Positions 1 through 10,848 are shown, counted from the first letter of the stretch. The stretch: DNA of 64,000 nucleotides from Clostridiales bacterium (GCA_022774865.1 JALFLH010000019.1:52338-116337); one strand, 5' to 3'. Notes: generated from the sequence alone by a model not told the origin. Program-made: numbers and translations.

Positions 1-174
1 CCTGATCTGCACCTGGTTAAAGCAAATCACCAGAGAGTATATCAGCGGATACGCGGTAATCGCGAAAAAGCCGATGAGCCAGGGAAGGAAAAACATCGTC
101 CCGGTGATGGTACTTCGGGCACGGTAGTTCAGCGTAAACCGTCTGTTTGTGTTTTTACTCTTCCGTTTGTTCAT
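1..174 (-). CDS. Carbohydrate ABC transporter permease (MalF-type), N-terminal fragment cut by the window edge
   Basis: Minus-strand frame from ATG at 174 after a GGAGGAGG-like RBS reads MNKRKSKNTNRRFTLNYRARSTITGTMFFLPWLIGFFAITAYPLIYSLVICFNQ, typical of sugar ABC permease N-termini. Confidence 0.8.
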   Translation of the reverse strand, partial: MNKRKSKNTNRRFTLNYRARSTITGTMFFLPWLIGFFAITAYPLIYSLVICFNQVQIR

Positions 175-2435
175 GTTCCTCCTCCCCCCGTCACGGAAAA
201 CCATCCGGACTCCACCGTAATTCCGTCAGCCGTCAAGGGCTCATCCGTGTAATTCAGGTAAATGCCCACACCATTGTCATATTCCACCCGGATCAGTCCA
301 TTCTGCAGGCACCGGTGAGATACGATACTATGGCCCCAAACGTCCCCAAGACCTTCTGATACCGTCCGGTAAGCCTGCACAATCTGGGGCTGCCAATCCA
401 GGAAATTGGTTGAGAAATACCGTTCCTGCGCGGTATTGAACAGTTCGACACTCTCACAGCCTGTAACAACAAACGCCGGGGCCATGCCGTATTCGATCTG
501 CCGCAACAGACGCTCCGTTGAATAGGAAGAAGCGTTGATCGTGCTGCCATACAGCTCCACGCAGCCGCTGAGTACGATTTGCAGGAAGGGAACGCAGTCC
601 GTTTCATAGAGAATCTGACTGTTTGAGACGGGAAGATCAAACATTTTATCCGTGTATTGCCAGAGATACTGATTGGGCTGATACATCGCAATCCGTTTCC
701 CGTCTGTCAGGGATTCCACCATGGCGATCACCCTGTCGAGGCTTTCCCCACGGGTCAATTCTCTGCCCGAGGTAAAGTCGCTGTAGAGCTTATTGGACAC
801 CTGCGCAAGCGCGAAGCCGCTGCCATAGTCATTGGTGATGGCTTTTTGAACGCGCTCTTCCACTTCTGTCAGACGGTAGAGGTATGTGTATGGATAGATC
901 CGGGAAGCCAGGTTGTCGATCCATTTGATCTCATTTTTGGACAGGTTGTTCGCCGCCTCCGTTCGCAGCGTAATCTGATCCTCATTGGCTGTCATGGGAT
1001 TCAGGTAAAGGGAAAGAGCGCCGCCGGTCTCCGAAAGTGCCCGGCTCAACGCTGCCAGCTCCTTCCGGCTGCCAAGGGATGCCAGCAGTCTGCTGCCGCA
1101 TTCATTGTTTTTGGTGTAGCCGCGCAGAACCATCTCCAGATTGGTGATGCCCGCATTGGCAAGGCTTTCCCGGATTTCCTCCGCCTGCGCAAATGTTGTA
1201 AAGACTTCCGTGGTATTCCACAGGAAGTTTTCCTTCTTGTCCGCGCCCAGAACTTCCAACTGCAGCGGAACGGAACGATCCTCTGAATGCAGCGGCGACA
1301 GCACGCCCTGCTGCATCAACATCTGCCGGTACATGACTGCCATCCCATCGTAGCGCGCCTGCTCTCCCTCCGTAAAATAGAAGGAAATCCGCGGAGTGAC
1401 CTTATTGGGAACTTTCTGGGGAACATTTGCGCCGGCGCCTTCCTTCCGGTTAATATTCTTCACATATTTCTGCCGGAATTCAAACCGTGCAGCAGCCCAG
1501 TTGTATGGATTGCTTGTCTGGGCTGGCGCTGCCAGAATGGTGGCGTACGCCGCGCCGTTTTCAACAACCGCCAGAAATCCGTTCTGGCCCACTCCATGCA
1601 CTATGCCGTAAATTGGGAGCAGCGCCTGCGCTTCCGGCCGCGCCGTGTTGTCGGCGGTACTCGCCAGGGATTCAATTCCATAATCCTTGCCATAGATTCT
1701 CGCGGCGTAGGTGGAGCTGTAGTTGGCCGGCTGACGGTAACGGATCAATGCGCCGCTGCCGTCCGGAATCAGGATATACCCATCTACGGAATCTGAATAG
1801 GAACTGCCGAGAAACGGCAGGAAGGTCATGGATTTCAGGGTAAAAGGACTGTCGTGGAGTCCCTCCACCAGCGTTCCTTCCACCAGTTCCATGGTAATCT
1901 GACTGCCCTCCCAGCAAACCTTTACCTGGAAGGATATTCCCTGTTCCTCAAATAAAGCTGAGCAGAGCAGGCCATGATCCAGAAGCTCATACTGTGCCAT
2001 GCCATCTTTTCCGATGCTGACGCGGCTTTCCACGCCCTCACTGTTAAAGCATTCGATGGAAACCAGGCCGTTGCCATAGCAGCGCCAGGAAGAATTCAGC
2101 CCTTCCGCTTCTCCGATGGGAAGCGCGCCCCACAGGTAGCCCGTATCGATATTCCGAACCCGCAGCGCAGCCTCCTCCCGGTTCAGGAAAATTTCCAGCT
2201 TCTCCGTTTCCCCAATCTTCTCAAAGCCCTCGGTCGTAAACCGGCTTTCCACAATTTCCGTCCGGAAGGGATGTACCTGTCTGTTTGAGTTCGCTTCGAG
2301 CAGGCCGTTGGTCAAAGGGGTTCCAGACAGCGCAGCCGCCTCCGAATCCCCTTCTGCCGCAAAGACGCCGGTTGCCAGCAGACTTCCGATTAACAGGAGC
2401 GCACTGATTCTGACAATCCATTTACGGGAACACAC
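171..2435 (-). CDS. DUF5696-like secreted protein associated with a sugar ABC cluster
   Basis: Long ORF; N-terminal signal/TM segment; likely GTG start at 2435 preceded by GAGGAGG; family from recall of proteins next to sugar ABC genes. Confidence 0.6.
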   Translation of the reverse strand: MCSRKWIVRISALLLIGSLLATGVFAAEGDSEAAALSGTPLTNGLLEANSNRQVHPFRTEIVESRFTTEGFEKIGETEKLEIFLNREEAALRVRNIDTGYLWGALPIGEAEGLNSSWRCYGNGLVSIECFNSEGVESRVSIGKDGMAQYELLDHGLLCSALFEEQGISFQVKVCWEGSQITMELVEGTLVEGLHDSPFTLKSMTFLPFLGSSYSDSVDGYILIPDGSGALIRYRQPANYSSTYAARIYGKDYGIESLASTADNTARPEAQALLPIYGIVHGVGQNGFLAVVENGAAYATILAAPAQTSNPYNWAAARFEFRQKYVKNINRKEGAGANVPQKVPNKVTPRISFYFTEGEQARYDGMAVMYRQMLMQQGVLSPLHSEDRSVPLQLEVLGADKKENFLWNTTEVFTTFAQAEEIRESLANAGITNLEMVLRGYTKNNECGSRLLASLGSRKELAALSRALSETGGALSLYLNPMTANEDQITLRTEAANNLSKNEIKWIDNLASRIYPYTYLYRLTEVEERVQKAITNDYGSGFALAQVSNKLYSDFTSGRELTRGESLDRVIAMVESLTDGKRIAMYQPNQYLWQYTDKMFDLPVSNSQILYETDCVPFLQIVLSGCVELYGSTINASSYSTERLLRQIEYGMAPAFVVTGCESVELFNTAQERYFSTNFLDWQPQIVQAYRTVSEGLGDVWGHSIVSHRCLQNGLIRVEYDNGVGIYLNYTDEPLTADGITVESGWFSVTGGGGT

Positions 2436-4473
2436 GATAACGCACCTCCTCAAAGACCTCGGAAAGGAAGGATAGGAGTTCTCTCCAAAGAATATAGAGA
2501 ACGATCGCCGCAAGAATGGCCACTACCATAAAGAACAGCGTCAGCAGAATATTGGCAACCGTCTTTCGCAGGTTGTACACATGCGCTTCTTTGATGCTGA
2601 TAAAGATCAGGACGCCTGTATAGCCAAGGATCAGGAAGGCCAGCAGCCGGTAGATAAAGAGCTCTGTCAGGGTGAACGCATGGGAAAGCAGCGTCAGCGC
2701 GGGCCAGCAGAGAATAAACGCGGACAGGGAATAGGCAAAGCAGACATAGACTGCCCGGAAGCTGCCTTCCCCATCATGGATGGCGCTGATCAGATAGCTG
2801 CCAATCAGAAACAGGACGGACGGGACGATGATGATCAGCAGAATCGCAACGGGATCATTGTCGTACGAGTAACCGCCGCCAAAGACAAAGGAAGTCAGGC
2901 CACGGCACACCATATAAACAGCGATCGCGGTAACATAGAGAATTGTTGCTGCCGGTACGCTTCCCCGTCTGCCTGTTTTCAAATAATATACGCCGTCAAT
3001 CGGATGCCGGAGGAAATAGGAAACATCGCCGGTCAGTTCCTGCAGCAAGCGATGCTTCCGGCAGCATATCTCATACCGTTCCCGAATTGTCTCTTTCCAG
3101 CCATACCGTTTATCCAACAGATTCAAAGCAAAACACAGCGCGGCAAACAGGATGACCCCAATTAAAATTCCTTCCATGTGGGATCGCATCCATGCGCTTC
3201 TCGTTTCCCAGAAGCAGTCCGAATAGCCGGGCGCATATTCAATTTCCGCGAAGTGTTCTGCAGCCTCTTCATATCTTCCCAACTGAAACAGCGCCTTGGC
3301 ATACCCCAAATTGGACATATAGGCATTGGGATTCATCCGAAGGATTTCCTTCCACCCGGCGAGGCTTTCCTCATAGCTTCCCCCTGTGAAGTCCGCTTCC
3401 GCTTTGTGCAGCAGCCGGGCATATTCCGTCGGATACCAGATCTGGATGACGCCGCGTTCTTTATCCAGAATGTATAAATTGCCTGCTTCATCCGCCTCAA
3501 TTGCGCTGACAACGGCTGTCAGGCCATTGCGGTCTGTTTTTTTGGCTTCACCGCCGAATTCAAGGAGAAACTCGCCTTCCTCATTGAATTCATCAATCCA
3601 GCCGGAAACCGAAACGACGTAGAATGTGCCGCCGGGCAGCACCGCCACATCCGCGTAGTCGTCAAGCCCCCAGATACTGTTATCCGCGTAAATGTTGACG
3701 CCCGCCATATTCAGTTTTTTGATCGCGCGCTTCGCGTCATTCTGCGTGACCGAAAACACCATATCAGAATCCGAAACATCCAGAGCCACGATATTGGGTG
3801 GGGTTCGGAAGGTCATCTTTGCTTTCTGTTCATCCGTATAGAAGATCTTTTGAAACCACTCAACCGCGCTCAGCCCTTTGGTTTTGTTCGCGCCGAAGAA
3901 TCCGTTAAAAGTTCCGTTTTTATCGAACTGCAGGATACCCTCATAAGTACCTTCACTGATTACAAACAGGTTCCCATAGCTGTCCAGATCCACCTTCTGT
4001 GGTTTATAGGGGCTTGTTCCGTAATAAACCTCTGCCGGGCGGGTCAGACACCGGGATACCGTATAATCCGGCGCAAAAATCACAACCTGTTCCGCTCCAT
4101 AATCCGCGACATAGATATTGCCGTTTCCGTCCACGCTGATGCCGGTCGGTTTCTTCAGTTCTTCCTCGCCAAAGGTCTCAATCCTGCCGGTGTCGAGGGA
4201 GCAAACCACAATCCGCCTGTTCCCGGTATCCGCTATGTACAACGTTCGCCCATCCAGAAACATATCTTCCGGAGAATTTAACCCGATGCCGCCAAGATAG
4301 GTTCCCGCAGGGAGATAGGCGTCCATAGTCGGAAGAAGCTTGGACTGGTCGGCCGACATCGTAAAGGTGTAGGCGGTTCCCTCCATCGCGTATCCGGGCA
4401 CCGCGCTCACCAGCGTCAGGCAAACCGCGCAGGCGAGTAAAAAAGCAACACGCACAATTCGTTTTTGGTTCAT
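2422..4473 (-). CDS. NHL/beta-propeller + TPR-like + C-terminal Yip1-like membrane protein
   Basis: Signal peptide, NHL-like repeats (DGRTLYIADTGNRRIVV, DGNGNIYVADYGAEQVVIF), TPR-like segment, C-terminal multi-TM region. Confidence 0.65.
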   Translation of the reverse strand: MNQKRIVRVAFLLACAVCLTLVSAVPGYAMEGTAYTFTMSADQSKLLPTMDAYLPAGTYLGGIGLNSPEDMFLDGRTLYIADTGNRRIVVCSLDTGRIETFGEEELKKPTGISVDGNGNIYVADYGAEQVVIFAPDYTVSRCLTRPAEVYYGTSPYKPQKVDLDSYGNLFVISEGTYEGILQFDKNGTFNGFFGANKTKGLSAVEWFQKIFYTDEQKAKMTFRTPPNIVALDVSDSDMVFSVTQNDAKRAIKKLNMAGVNIYADNSIWGLDDYADVAVLPGGTFYVVSVSGWIDEFNEEGEFLLEFGGEAKKTDRNGLTAVVSAIEADEAGNLYILDKERGVIQIWYPTEYARLLHKAEADFTGGSYEESLAGWKEILRMNPNAYMSNLGYAKALFQLGRYEEAAEHFAEIEYAPGYSDCFWETRSAWMRSHMEGILIGVILFAALCFALNLLDKRYGWKETIRERYEICCRKHRLLQELTGDVSYFLRHPIDGVYYLKTGRRGSVPAATILYVTAIAVYMVCRGLTSFVFGGGYSYDNDPVAILLIIIVPSVLFLIGSYLISAIHDGEGSFRAVYVCFAYSLSAFILCWPALTLLSHAFTLTELFIYRLLAFLILGYTGVLIFISIKEAHVYNLRKTVANILLTLFFMVVAILAAIVLYILWRELLSFLSEVFEEVRYRVFP

Positions 4474-4487
4474 TTCCCGTTCCTCCC

Positions 4488-5414
4488 TTACTTCATACCG
4501 GAGTGGGACATGGTATTCATGACACGGGACTGGAGGATCACGAAGAGAATCAGATTTGGCAGGAACATGATGAGCGTGGCTGCGGCCTGCATTCCAAGAC
4601 CCGCCACCGCGTTTCCTGCCAGTTGGCCAACCATGGCATTGGCATTACCCGAGGCCTGCGTCAAGGTGGACATATAGAAGGAAAAGCTCTTGAGCGCTTC
4701 GTTATTGATGTAGTAATTCGACGCTTCCATGCTGTTCCAGGAAGCCTGAAACGCCAAAATCGCAACGGTTGCCAACGTCGGTTTGATATTGGGCAGGACA
4801 ATTTTCCCAAGTATATAGAAATCCCCGGCTCCATCCAGTCTGGCGGCTTCGATCATCTCATCCGGCAGGTCGTCAATAAACTGCTTGACGAGATACAGTC
4901 CCACCGGCATGGACAGCATCGGAATGATATGCGCCCAGATACTGTCCACCATGCCCAGGCGATGCACAATGATGTATCTGGGAATGGCAACCGCGGCGGA
5001 AACAAACATCAGTGCCGCCTCATTGATTCCGAACAGGAAATTCTTCAGTCGATAATTCTTCTTCGACATACAATACGCGGCCATGGTTGTGATCATCAGG
5101 GTGAAGAACACAACCGCCAGCGTTGTCAGAACGCTGTTGAACAGATACCGGCTCATGGGAATCGCCTTGTTGGCGGAAGTCGCCATCAGGTTCTGGAAAT
5201 TCTGAAGCGTGGGACGCAGCGTATAGAATTTGGGCGGATAATTGAGCAGCTCGTCCAGCGGCTTAAACGCGTTAAAGAAGATGAACACGATGGGAAGCCC
5301 CATCAGAATCGTAACCGGAATCAGATACAGGAAGAATTTAATCTGGGACCGGTCGAAGTGCTGCGGATTGATACCGATGACCTGTAATCGCTTGGGTTTT
5401 CTCATGCTGCTCAC
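4488..5414 (-). CDS. Carbohydrate ABC transporter permease (MalG-type)
   Basis: 308 aa; inner-membrane permease with EAARLDGAGDFYILGKIVLPNIKP (EAA motif). Confidence 0.9.
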   Translation of the reverse strand: MSSMRKPKRLQVIGINPQHFDRSQIKFFLYLIPVTILMGLPIVFIFFNAFKPLDELLNYPPKFYTLRPTLQNFQNLMATSANKAIPMSRYLFNSVLTTLAVVFFTLMITTMAAYCMSKKNYRLKNFLFGINEAALMFVSAAVAIPRYIIVHRLGMVDSIWAHIIPMLSMPVGLYLVKQFIDDLPDEMIEAARLDGAGDFYILGKIVLPNIKPTLATVAILAFQASWNSMEASNYYINNEALKSFSFYMSTLTQASGNANAMVGQLAGNAVAGLGMQAAATLIMFLPNLILFVILQSRVMNTMSHSGMK

Positions 5415-6361
5415 CCCTTTTCGGCGAAGAGTTTCTTCGATAGCTGCGACACGCCCCAGACGATGATCAGGAGAATCACAGAAAGCGCCGCGCTGTACCC
5501 CATTTCATAACGGACAAATGCGTATTCCTCCGCATGGGTCACGATCAGTTGTCCGGCATAGCCGGGCGTTGGATTCGCGCCCGAGAGCTGGACGCCAATG
5601 CTGCCGTTCTGGAAGGCGTTGACGATGGCCATAATGGCGCCGAACATCATATGGGGCTTGATGGCAGGGATCGTTATGTAGATGATCTCCTGAATCCGGT
5701 TTCGAACCCCGTCAATATGGGCTGCCTCATACAGTTCCTTGTTGACATTCAGAATACCGGCCAGCATGGAAAGGAAACCGATTCCCATGCTGCTCCACAG
5801 GGACACGATAATCATGATCATCATCAGATATCTGGAATCTGACAGCCAGGTAATCGGACTTTGGATGACGTCCAGCTTCAACAGCAAGGCATTCAGATAT
5901 CCCACCTTGTCGCCGGCGAAGAAAACCTGCCAGACGGTGGACAGCATGATGCCTGCGGTCATGGACGGCAGATAGAGAATGATCGCCATGACCGTCCGGG
6001 GGCCTTTGGGAATCTGGGCCAGTGACCAGGCCAGAAAGAACGACAGAAGATAGCCGCCCACACCCACAATCACGGAATAGACAATGGTGTTGGGAATCGC
6101 GAATTCCGTAAATGTGTTATCATTGGTCAGAATATTGATGTAGTTTTCCAGACCCACAAAATTCGGCTTTTCGATGGAGTTAAAATCCGTAAAAGACAGC
6201 GCAATGGCGATGATAACCGGAATTATGATAAACAGGATAAACAGGATGACAAACGGCGCCTGCATATAGAATACCGAGTGACGGTCAACATGCTTCTCCA
6301 GGGGAGAAACGATTTGCCGGAGGGAGAACGATGCCTCTTCCCTTTTCTCCTGTAGTTTCAT
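5411..6361 (-). CDS. Sugar ABC transporter permease (MalF-type)
   Basis: 316 aa; EAAHIDGVRNRIQEIIYITIPAIKP motif; 4-bp overlap with next gene. Confidence 0.9.
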   Translation of the reverse strand: MKLQEKREEASFSLRQIVSPLEKHVDRHSVFYMQAPFVILFILFIIIPVIIAIALSFTDFNSIEKPNFVGLENYINILTNDNTFTEFAIPNTIVYSVIVGVGGYLLSFFLAWSLAQIPKGPRTVMAIILYLPSMTAGIMLSTVWQVFFAGDKVGYLNALLLKLDVIQSPITWLSDSRYLMMIMIIVSLWSSMGIGFLSMLAGILNVNKELYEAAHIDGVRNRIQEIIYITIPAIKPHMMFGAIMAIVNAFQNGSIGVQLSGANPTPGYAGQLIVTHAEEYAFVRYEMGYSAALSVILLIIVWGVSQLSKKLFAEKG

Positions 6362-9246
6362 CGCGCGGCCTCCTCTCTTTGGGCAATCAACTGGTCGATC
6401 AGGTGGATATTATAATCCCTGACCTTTTTCCCGTCCTTGTCCAGATATCCGAATTCTGTCAGCTTCCGCTGAATCTCCCGATTGGAGGCAAGGGTTGCCT
6501 CATCGATTCTCGCCTGGAACGGCTCGCCCTCCGTTACAATGGCAATCCATGCGTTCGACACCTCCCGCTCCAGGATATAGCTGGCCGGATGACGCAGCGC
6601 TTCCTTCTGCCATGCCCACTGTTCCAGAATCACTTTCTTGTGTGCCAGCGGGTAAGACATTCCGGCCAGCGCCACATGGTTGCCGGTATTCCAGATATAG
6701 TCAGGCCCGTACTTCATCTGCAGGTCCGTCGCGTATTTTAGTTGCGTCTCCGAGGAAAGCCACCACTTCAGGAAGCGATACGCCTCCGTTTTTTTCGTCG
6801 AGTTTGAGAAAATCATGGATGACGTGGCGTCGGCTGACCAGTAGCGGCAAATTGTGCCGTCGGCCTGCTCCGTTCCCGGAACGAGCGCAATGTCCCAGCG
6901 CCCGTTCAGCTCTGGCGCGCCCACCTGGAGCTGCAGGTAGGTCGAGAAGTTTGACACACCGATCGGGACGCTTCCCGATCGGAACGCATTGAAAAAGTTC
7001 GGGATATTCTGGGCAAGTCCGTAAACCTGGTACAGATCCACCATTTCCCGGAGTCCCCGGATGGTATTGGGATCGCCAAAATTGGCGGAGAACCCATCGT
7101 CGGAATAATAGTCGCCGCCGTTCTGGAAGATAAAGCCGCCGGTTGCCTCAAAGCTCTTATAGCCCACGTTATTTGCCAGCGGCAAATTGAAATTCATGGC
7201 GTTTCGATGGAGCACCGGCATCATAGCCTTTACATCCTCCCAGGTATCCGGCACTTCCAGCCCAAGGCTGTTCAGAATATCCGTGCGGTAGAACAGCACA
7301 TAGAATTCCTGGGTTTCGCTGGCTCCGTAAACACCATCCTCGTAAGCCATGGGCGCCAGTGCCTGAAGATTGTATTCCGCGCCGTACCAATCCAGAAAAT
7401 CCTCAAACTCCAGCAGGTTTACAGCCATGCCGCGCATGGCAAATTCCGCCGGCCGGTAGTAGCTCAAGCCCAGCGCGATGTCCGGATTACTCCCGGTCGA
7501 ATTCGCCAAAGTGATCTTCTTTTCATCCGGCATGATGGAAAAGCTGACCTCGATTCCGGTTTCCGCAGTAAATTCATCGGCAGTTAACTGCCGAAGCGCC
7601 TCCACGTACTGGGACGGCTTGTTGATCCATACGGTCAGGGTATCCTGCTCATTGCCCACATCCACTGCTTCGTTCATATCGTCGGAAAAGGAATACAGGA
7701 ACTGCTTGATTCCGGTCGCCATATCCGCGAGGAATCCGGCGGAGGACGCGGGCAGCTTCGCGTTTTCCCCATGGAGGTAGATACAGTCAATACTCAGATT
7801 CTGTTCGTAAATATCCGTCAGGGTCAAAGCAGCCAACTGCGCCGCAGAGCTGGAATCGTCGCTGAGCAGGCTCAGCTTATTGGGAATCTCCCTGGGCTTT
7901 TCCGCCAGCCGCTCCAGATTCTGAACCGCCAGCATTAAATCAGAGACATAGGCCGGTTCCATACCGCCAATGTCCTTCAGCGTGTCATAAACCGCGGTCA
8001 ACCTGGCCGCCCAGTCATGGAGCCGATCCAGAATATCCGGCATATACTGCAGGATATCCCACGTACGGTTGGTGTCCACCCCTGCGCTCTCGTTGGAATT
8101 GTTGCCTTTGATTCTCTTTAATGCAATGCCAGTATCGTTAATCTCATTCACGACAGCCATCAGTTCCTGATACGGCGCTTCCATGGCACCGGCAGTGACT
8201 TCCAAACAGATCAGGTGAACGCCTCTGGTCAGATAAACGCCCGTTTTCAGTGTTTCAATTTGATATGTATTGATGCCGGTATACGGAAATCCCACATCCC
8301 GCAGCTCCGCATAGGGCACATTGCCGTCAATTTCAATGGTTCGATAAGCGCAGCCGCCGGTTTTCTTCGGCTGGCTGTACTTAAAACTCAAAAAGTAGAT
8401 CCCGTCCTCCGGCGCCTCCACCTCATAGTAGAGCTTCTGCCCCATCTGTTTGTTGGATTCGTCCGCGGTCGCGTTGATCAGCTTCACATAGGGGCTGGCA
8501 GGAGAAACGGATGGATTTGGAACATTGGTTCCCCGAATGGAACTGTCGCTTTTCGCGCGGTAGTCCTCACCCTGAATGGTCAGGTACGCGCCGGAATAGG
8601 CCTTGGCGTTTTGTAAGGTGGAGAGATAATCCGAATAGGATCGATCAGGCCGGGGTGCGACCGCATATATTCCATACAGGAGCAGCCCCTGGTTCTGCGG
8701 CCGGACGGTGATCTCCACTTCACCGGCCGGCAAATCAAATGACAGCGGAATGCCGGAAAAAGACTCGTATTCTTTCAGAAAAGAGGCCGCGCAGGGAAGC
8801 TGGTACTGTTCCGGCAGCACTTCATTTCCATACCGGTCTGTCCTGATTCGGGTAATATCATCCGCCCACAGGAACGGAAGCGTGCTGGTAAAACCGGCTG
8901 CGCCAACCGTGAAATCAACCGGATTTTCAAACAGGTTCTTCTCCGGAGCGGCATAAACCACGGCCATGAGATATTCTCCCGGATTGCTCATCCGCAGAGA
9001 AACGGAGGCCGTTTCTTCCGCTTCAATATACAACCCATCGGGAAACTCCGTCTTCGCTTCGACCGCATCCTGAAAATCCAGCTGTCTGGCAGTCACTTCC
9101 TCATCAGAAAGCAGATAGGTTCTCCCGAGCATTTCTTCCGCACTCAGGTTGGCTGTTTCCCGATGCACGATGACCGCAAACACCGCCAGCACCACAAGGC
9201 AGATGATGAGCAAGGCGCTTATTATGGTTAAAGTGATTCGTTTCAT
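6358..9246 (-). CDS. Large extracellular solute-binding protein with N-terminal beta-sandwich/CBM-like region
   Basis: 962 aa; N-terminal TM anchor; C-terminal half is an extracellular sugar-binding protein (VWINKPSQYVEALRQLTADEFTAETGIEVSFSIMPDE...). Confidence 0.8.
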   Translation of the reverse strand: MKRITLTIISALLIICLVVLAVFAVIVHRETANLSAEEMLGRTYLLSDEEVTARQLDFQDAVEAKTEFPDGLYIEAEETASVSLRMSNPGEYLMAVVYAAPEKNLFENPVDFTVGAAGFTSTLPFLWADDITRIRTDRYGNEVLPEQYQLPCAASFLKEYESFSGIPLSFDLPAGEVEITVRPQNQGLLLYGIYAVAPRPDRSYSDYLSTLQNAKAYSGAYLTIQGEDYRAKSDSSIRGTNVPNPSVSPASPYVKLINATADESNKQMGQKLYYEVEAPEDGIYFLSFKYSQPKKTGGCAYRTIEIDGNVPYAELRDVGFPYTGINTYQIETLKTGVYLTRGVHLICLEVTAGAMEAPYQELMAVVNEINDTGIALKRIKGNNSNESAGVDTNRTWDILQYMPDILDRLHDWAARLTAVYDTLKDIGGMEPAYVSDLMLAVQNLERLAEKPREIPNKLSLLSDDSSSAAQLAALTLTDIYEQNLSIDCIYLHGENAKLPASSAGFLADMATGIKQFLYSFSDDMNEAVDVGNEQDTLTVWINKPSQYVEALRQLTADEFTAETGIEVSFSIMPDEKKITLANSTGSNPDIALGLSYYRPAEFAMRGMAVNLLEFEDFLDWYGAEYNLQALAPMAYEDGVYGASETQEFYVLFYRTDILNSLGLEVPDTWEDVKAMMPVLHRNAMNFNLPLANNVGYKSFEATGGFIFQNGGDYYSDDGFSANFGDPNTIRGLREMVDLYQVYGLAQNIPNFFNAFRSGSVPIGVSNFSTYLQLQVGAPELNGRWDIALVPGTEQADGTICRYWSADATSSMIFSNSTKKTEAYRFLKWWLSSETQLKYATDLQMKYGPDYIWNTGNHVALAGMSYPLAHKKVILEQWAWQKEALRHPASYILEREVSNAWIAIVTEGEPFQARIDEATLASNREIQRKLTEFGYLDKDGKKVRDYNIHLIDQLIAQREEAAR

Positions 9247-9336
9247 AGACGCGATCCTCCCCGGATACTGGGTGCCTCCGCCCGATTACCGGCTGAGCCG
9301 GTAATCGGGCGGGCTTTGATTGGATAAATCTGCTTC

Positions 9337-10848
9337 TCAGCCGACTTTCTCGTTGAAAATCTTCAGTTGCTCCTTGAGCGATGCATTGACAATGGAATCA
9401 ATCTGTCCTGCCACATCGGCGGCATTGGCCTTTCCTTCCCGGACGGAATTCAACAGCGACCAGACTTCGTCGTTGAAGATGTTGTTGTAGCCGGGAACAA
9501 TCTTATTGATGTCGCCGCGCATGGAATGCTCCAGACTCTTGTACAGTGCCATCAGGCCCTCGGTCACATTGGGGGACTGCTCGAACTTGGCCAGCACATC
9601 GGGATGCTGGGTGCAGGGAATGAACCAGGTCTTGATGTACTTGGTATCTTCACCGGCGGTATCGCCATTGGCGCGGGCAGCGAAAATGTCCAGTCTCTGC
9701 ATATTGCCTTCCACACCATAGGTCAGCCACTTCAAAAGCTGGAACGCCGCATCAGGGTCAGCGCAGGTGCTGGTCAGGTAAGCGCAGTCAACATGGATGG
9801 GGGTGTAGGTGGGCGTATTCTCGTCCACACGGGGGTAGGGCCAGTAGTCCCAGTTGACCTGGCACTCGGCACGCATCCAGTTGTCATTCCAGGTTGCGTT
9901 GGTGCACAGCAGGGCCATACCATTCTTGAAAGTGTAGTGGTTGTCATCCTTACCGGCTTCGCCAAATTTGGCCACGTATTCGGAATCCAGAGAAGTGGTG
10001 CCGTCCTCATTCTTGGGGAACCGCATGGACCAGGCCTCCAAGCCGGGGATTGCCCGCAGCTCAGCAAGCTGATTCATGGCAGGTACCCACTTGTTGGTGA
10101 AGTCGAAAGACTGATTGACAAAGTCATACGCCGGATAGAACAGGCCGTCCGCCTGCGCGGAGTAAACCTGATCCCAATCTTCCAGTGTGGCGGCGGCGCA
10201 GGTATCCGCGGTAATCGCTTTTTTGCAGATGTCAATGAACTCATCCACTGTCCAGTCGTAACCGGGCTTTTCGATGTTCAGCGCCTCCAGCATATCCAGG
10301 TTCATGGTGATGCCCATGGCGTTCATCTGGCAAGGCAGCGCATACAGCTTACCGCCGTAAACATAGGGGTCGGTCATGCCGCTGGGAACATACTCCGATT
10401 CGGGATCGGCGAAGAAATAGTCATCCAGAGGCATCACAAAGCCGCTTGCAACCTCAGGGGCAAAATCATTCCAGTCCAGCCACATCAGGTCGGGCATACT
10501 GTTCGCCGCGGCTTTCTGCGTCAGATACTCGTTGAAAGCGCCGCCGGTGGAACCGGGGAAGGGTTCCTCCACGACTTCGATGTTGGGATACTGCGCGCGG
10601 AACGCTTCCAGCACGGGCTGAATTTCCGCGATTTCCGCCTCGGGATACGCGATGGTGACGGAGCCCTTCATCTGGTACACATCGGTGGACGGTGCCGCCG
10701 TGGACGGATTATCGGGTTTCTGCGTGCCGGTGGCGGTGGAGCCGGGCTTGGTGTCTTCCGGCGGAGCAGCCGTATCGCAGCCCGCCAGAATACCGAAGGC
10801 CATCACCAGTGCCATGACCAGTGCCAACAGGGATTTCCAGTTCTTCAT
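9337..10848 (-). CDS. Extracellular solute-binding lipoprotein (carbohydrate ABC transporter)
   Basis: Starts MKNWKSLLALVMALVMAFGILAGCDTAAPP (lipobox); SBP family 1-like sequence. Confidence 0.88.
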   Translation of the reverse strand: MKNWKSLLALVMALVMAFGILAGCDTAAPPEDTKPGSTATGTQKPDNPSTAAPSTDVYQMKGSVTIAYPEAEIAEIQPVLEAFRAQYPNIEVVEEPFPGSTGGAFNEYLTQKAAANSMPDLMWLDWNDFAPEVASGFVMPLDDYFFADPESEYVPSGMTDPYVYGGKLYALPCQMNAMGITMNLDMLEALNIEKPGYDWTVDEFIDICKKAITADTCAAATLEDWDQVYSAQADGLFYPAYDFVNQSFDFTNKWVPAMNQLAELRAIPGLEAWSMRFPKNEDGTTSLDSEYVAKFGEAGKDDNHYTFKNGMALLCTNATWNDNWMRAECQVNWDYWPYPRVDENTPTYTPIHVDCAYLTSTCADPDAAFQLLKWLTYGVEGNMQRLDIFAARANGDTAGEDTKYIKTWFIPCTQHPDVLAKFEQSPNVTEGLMALYKSLEHSMRGDINKIVPGYNNIFNDEVWSLLNSVREGKANAADVAGQIDSIVNASLKEQLKIFNEKVG

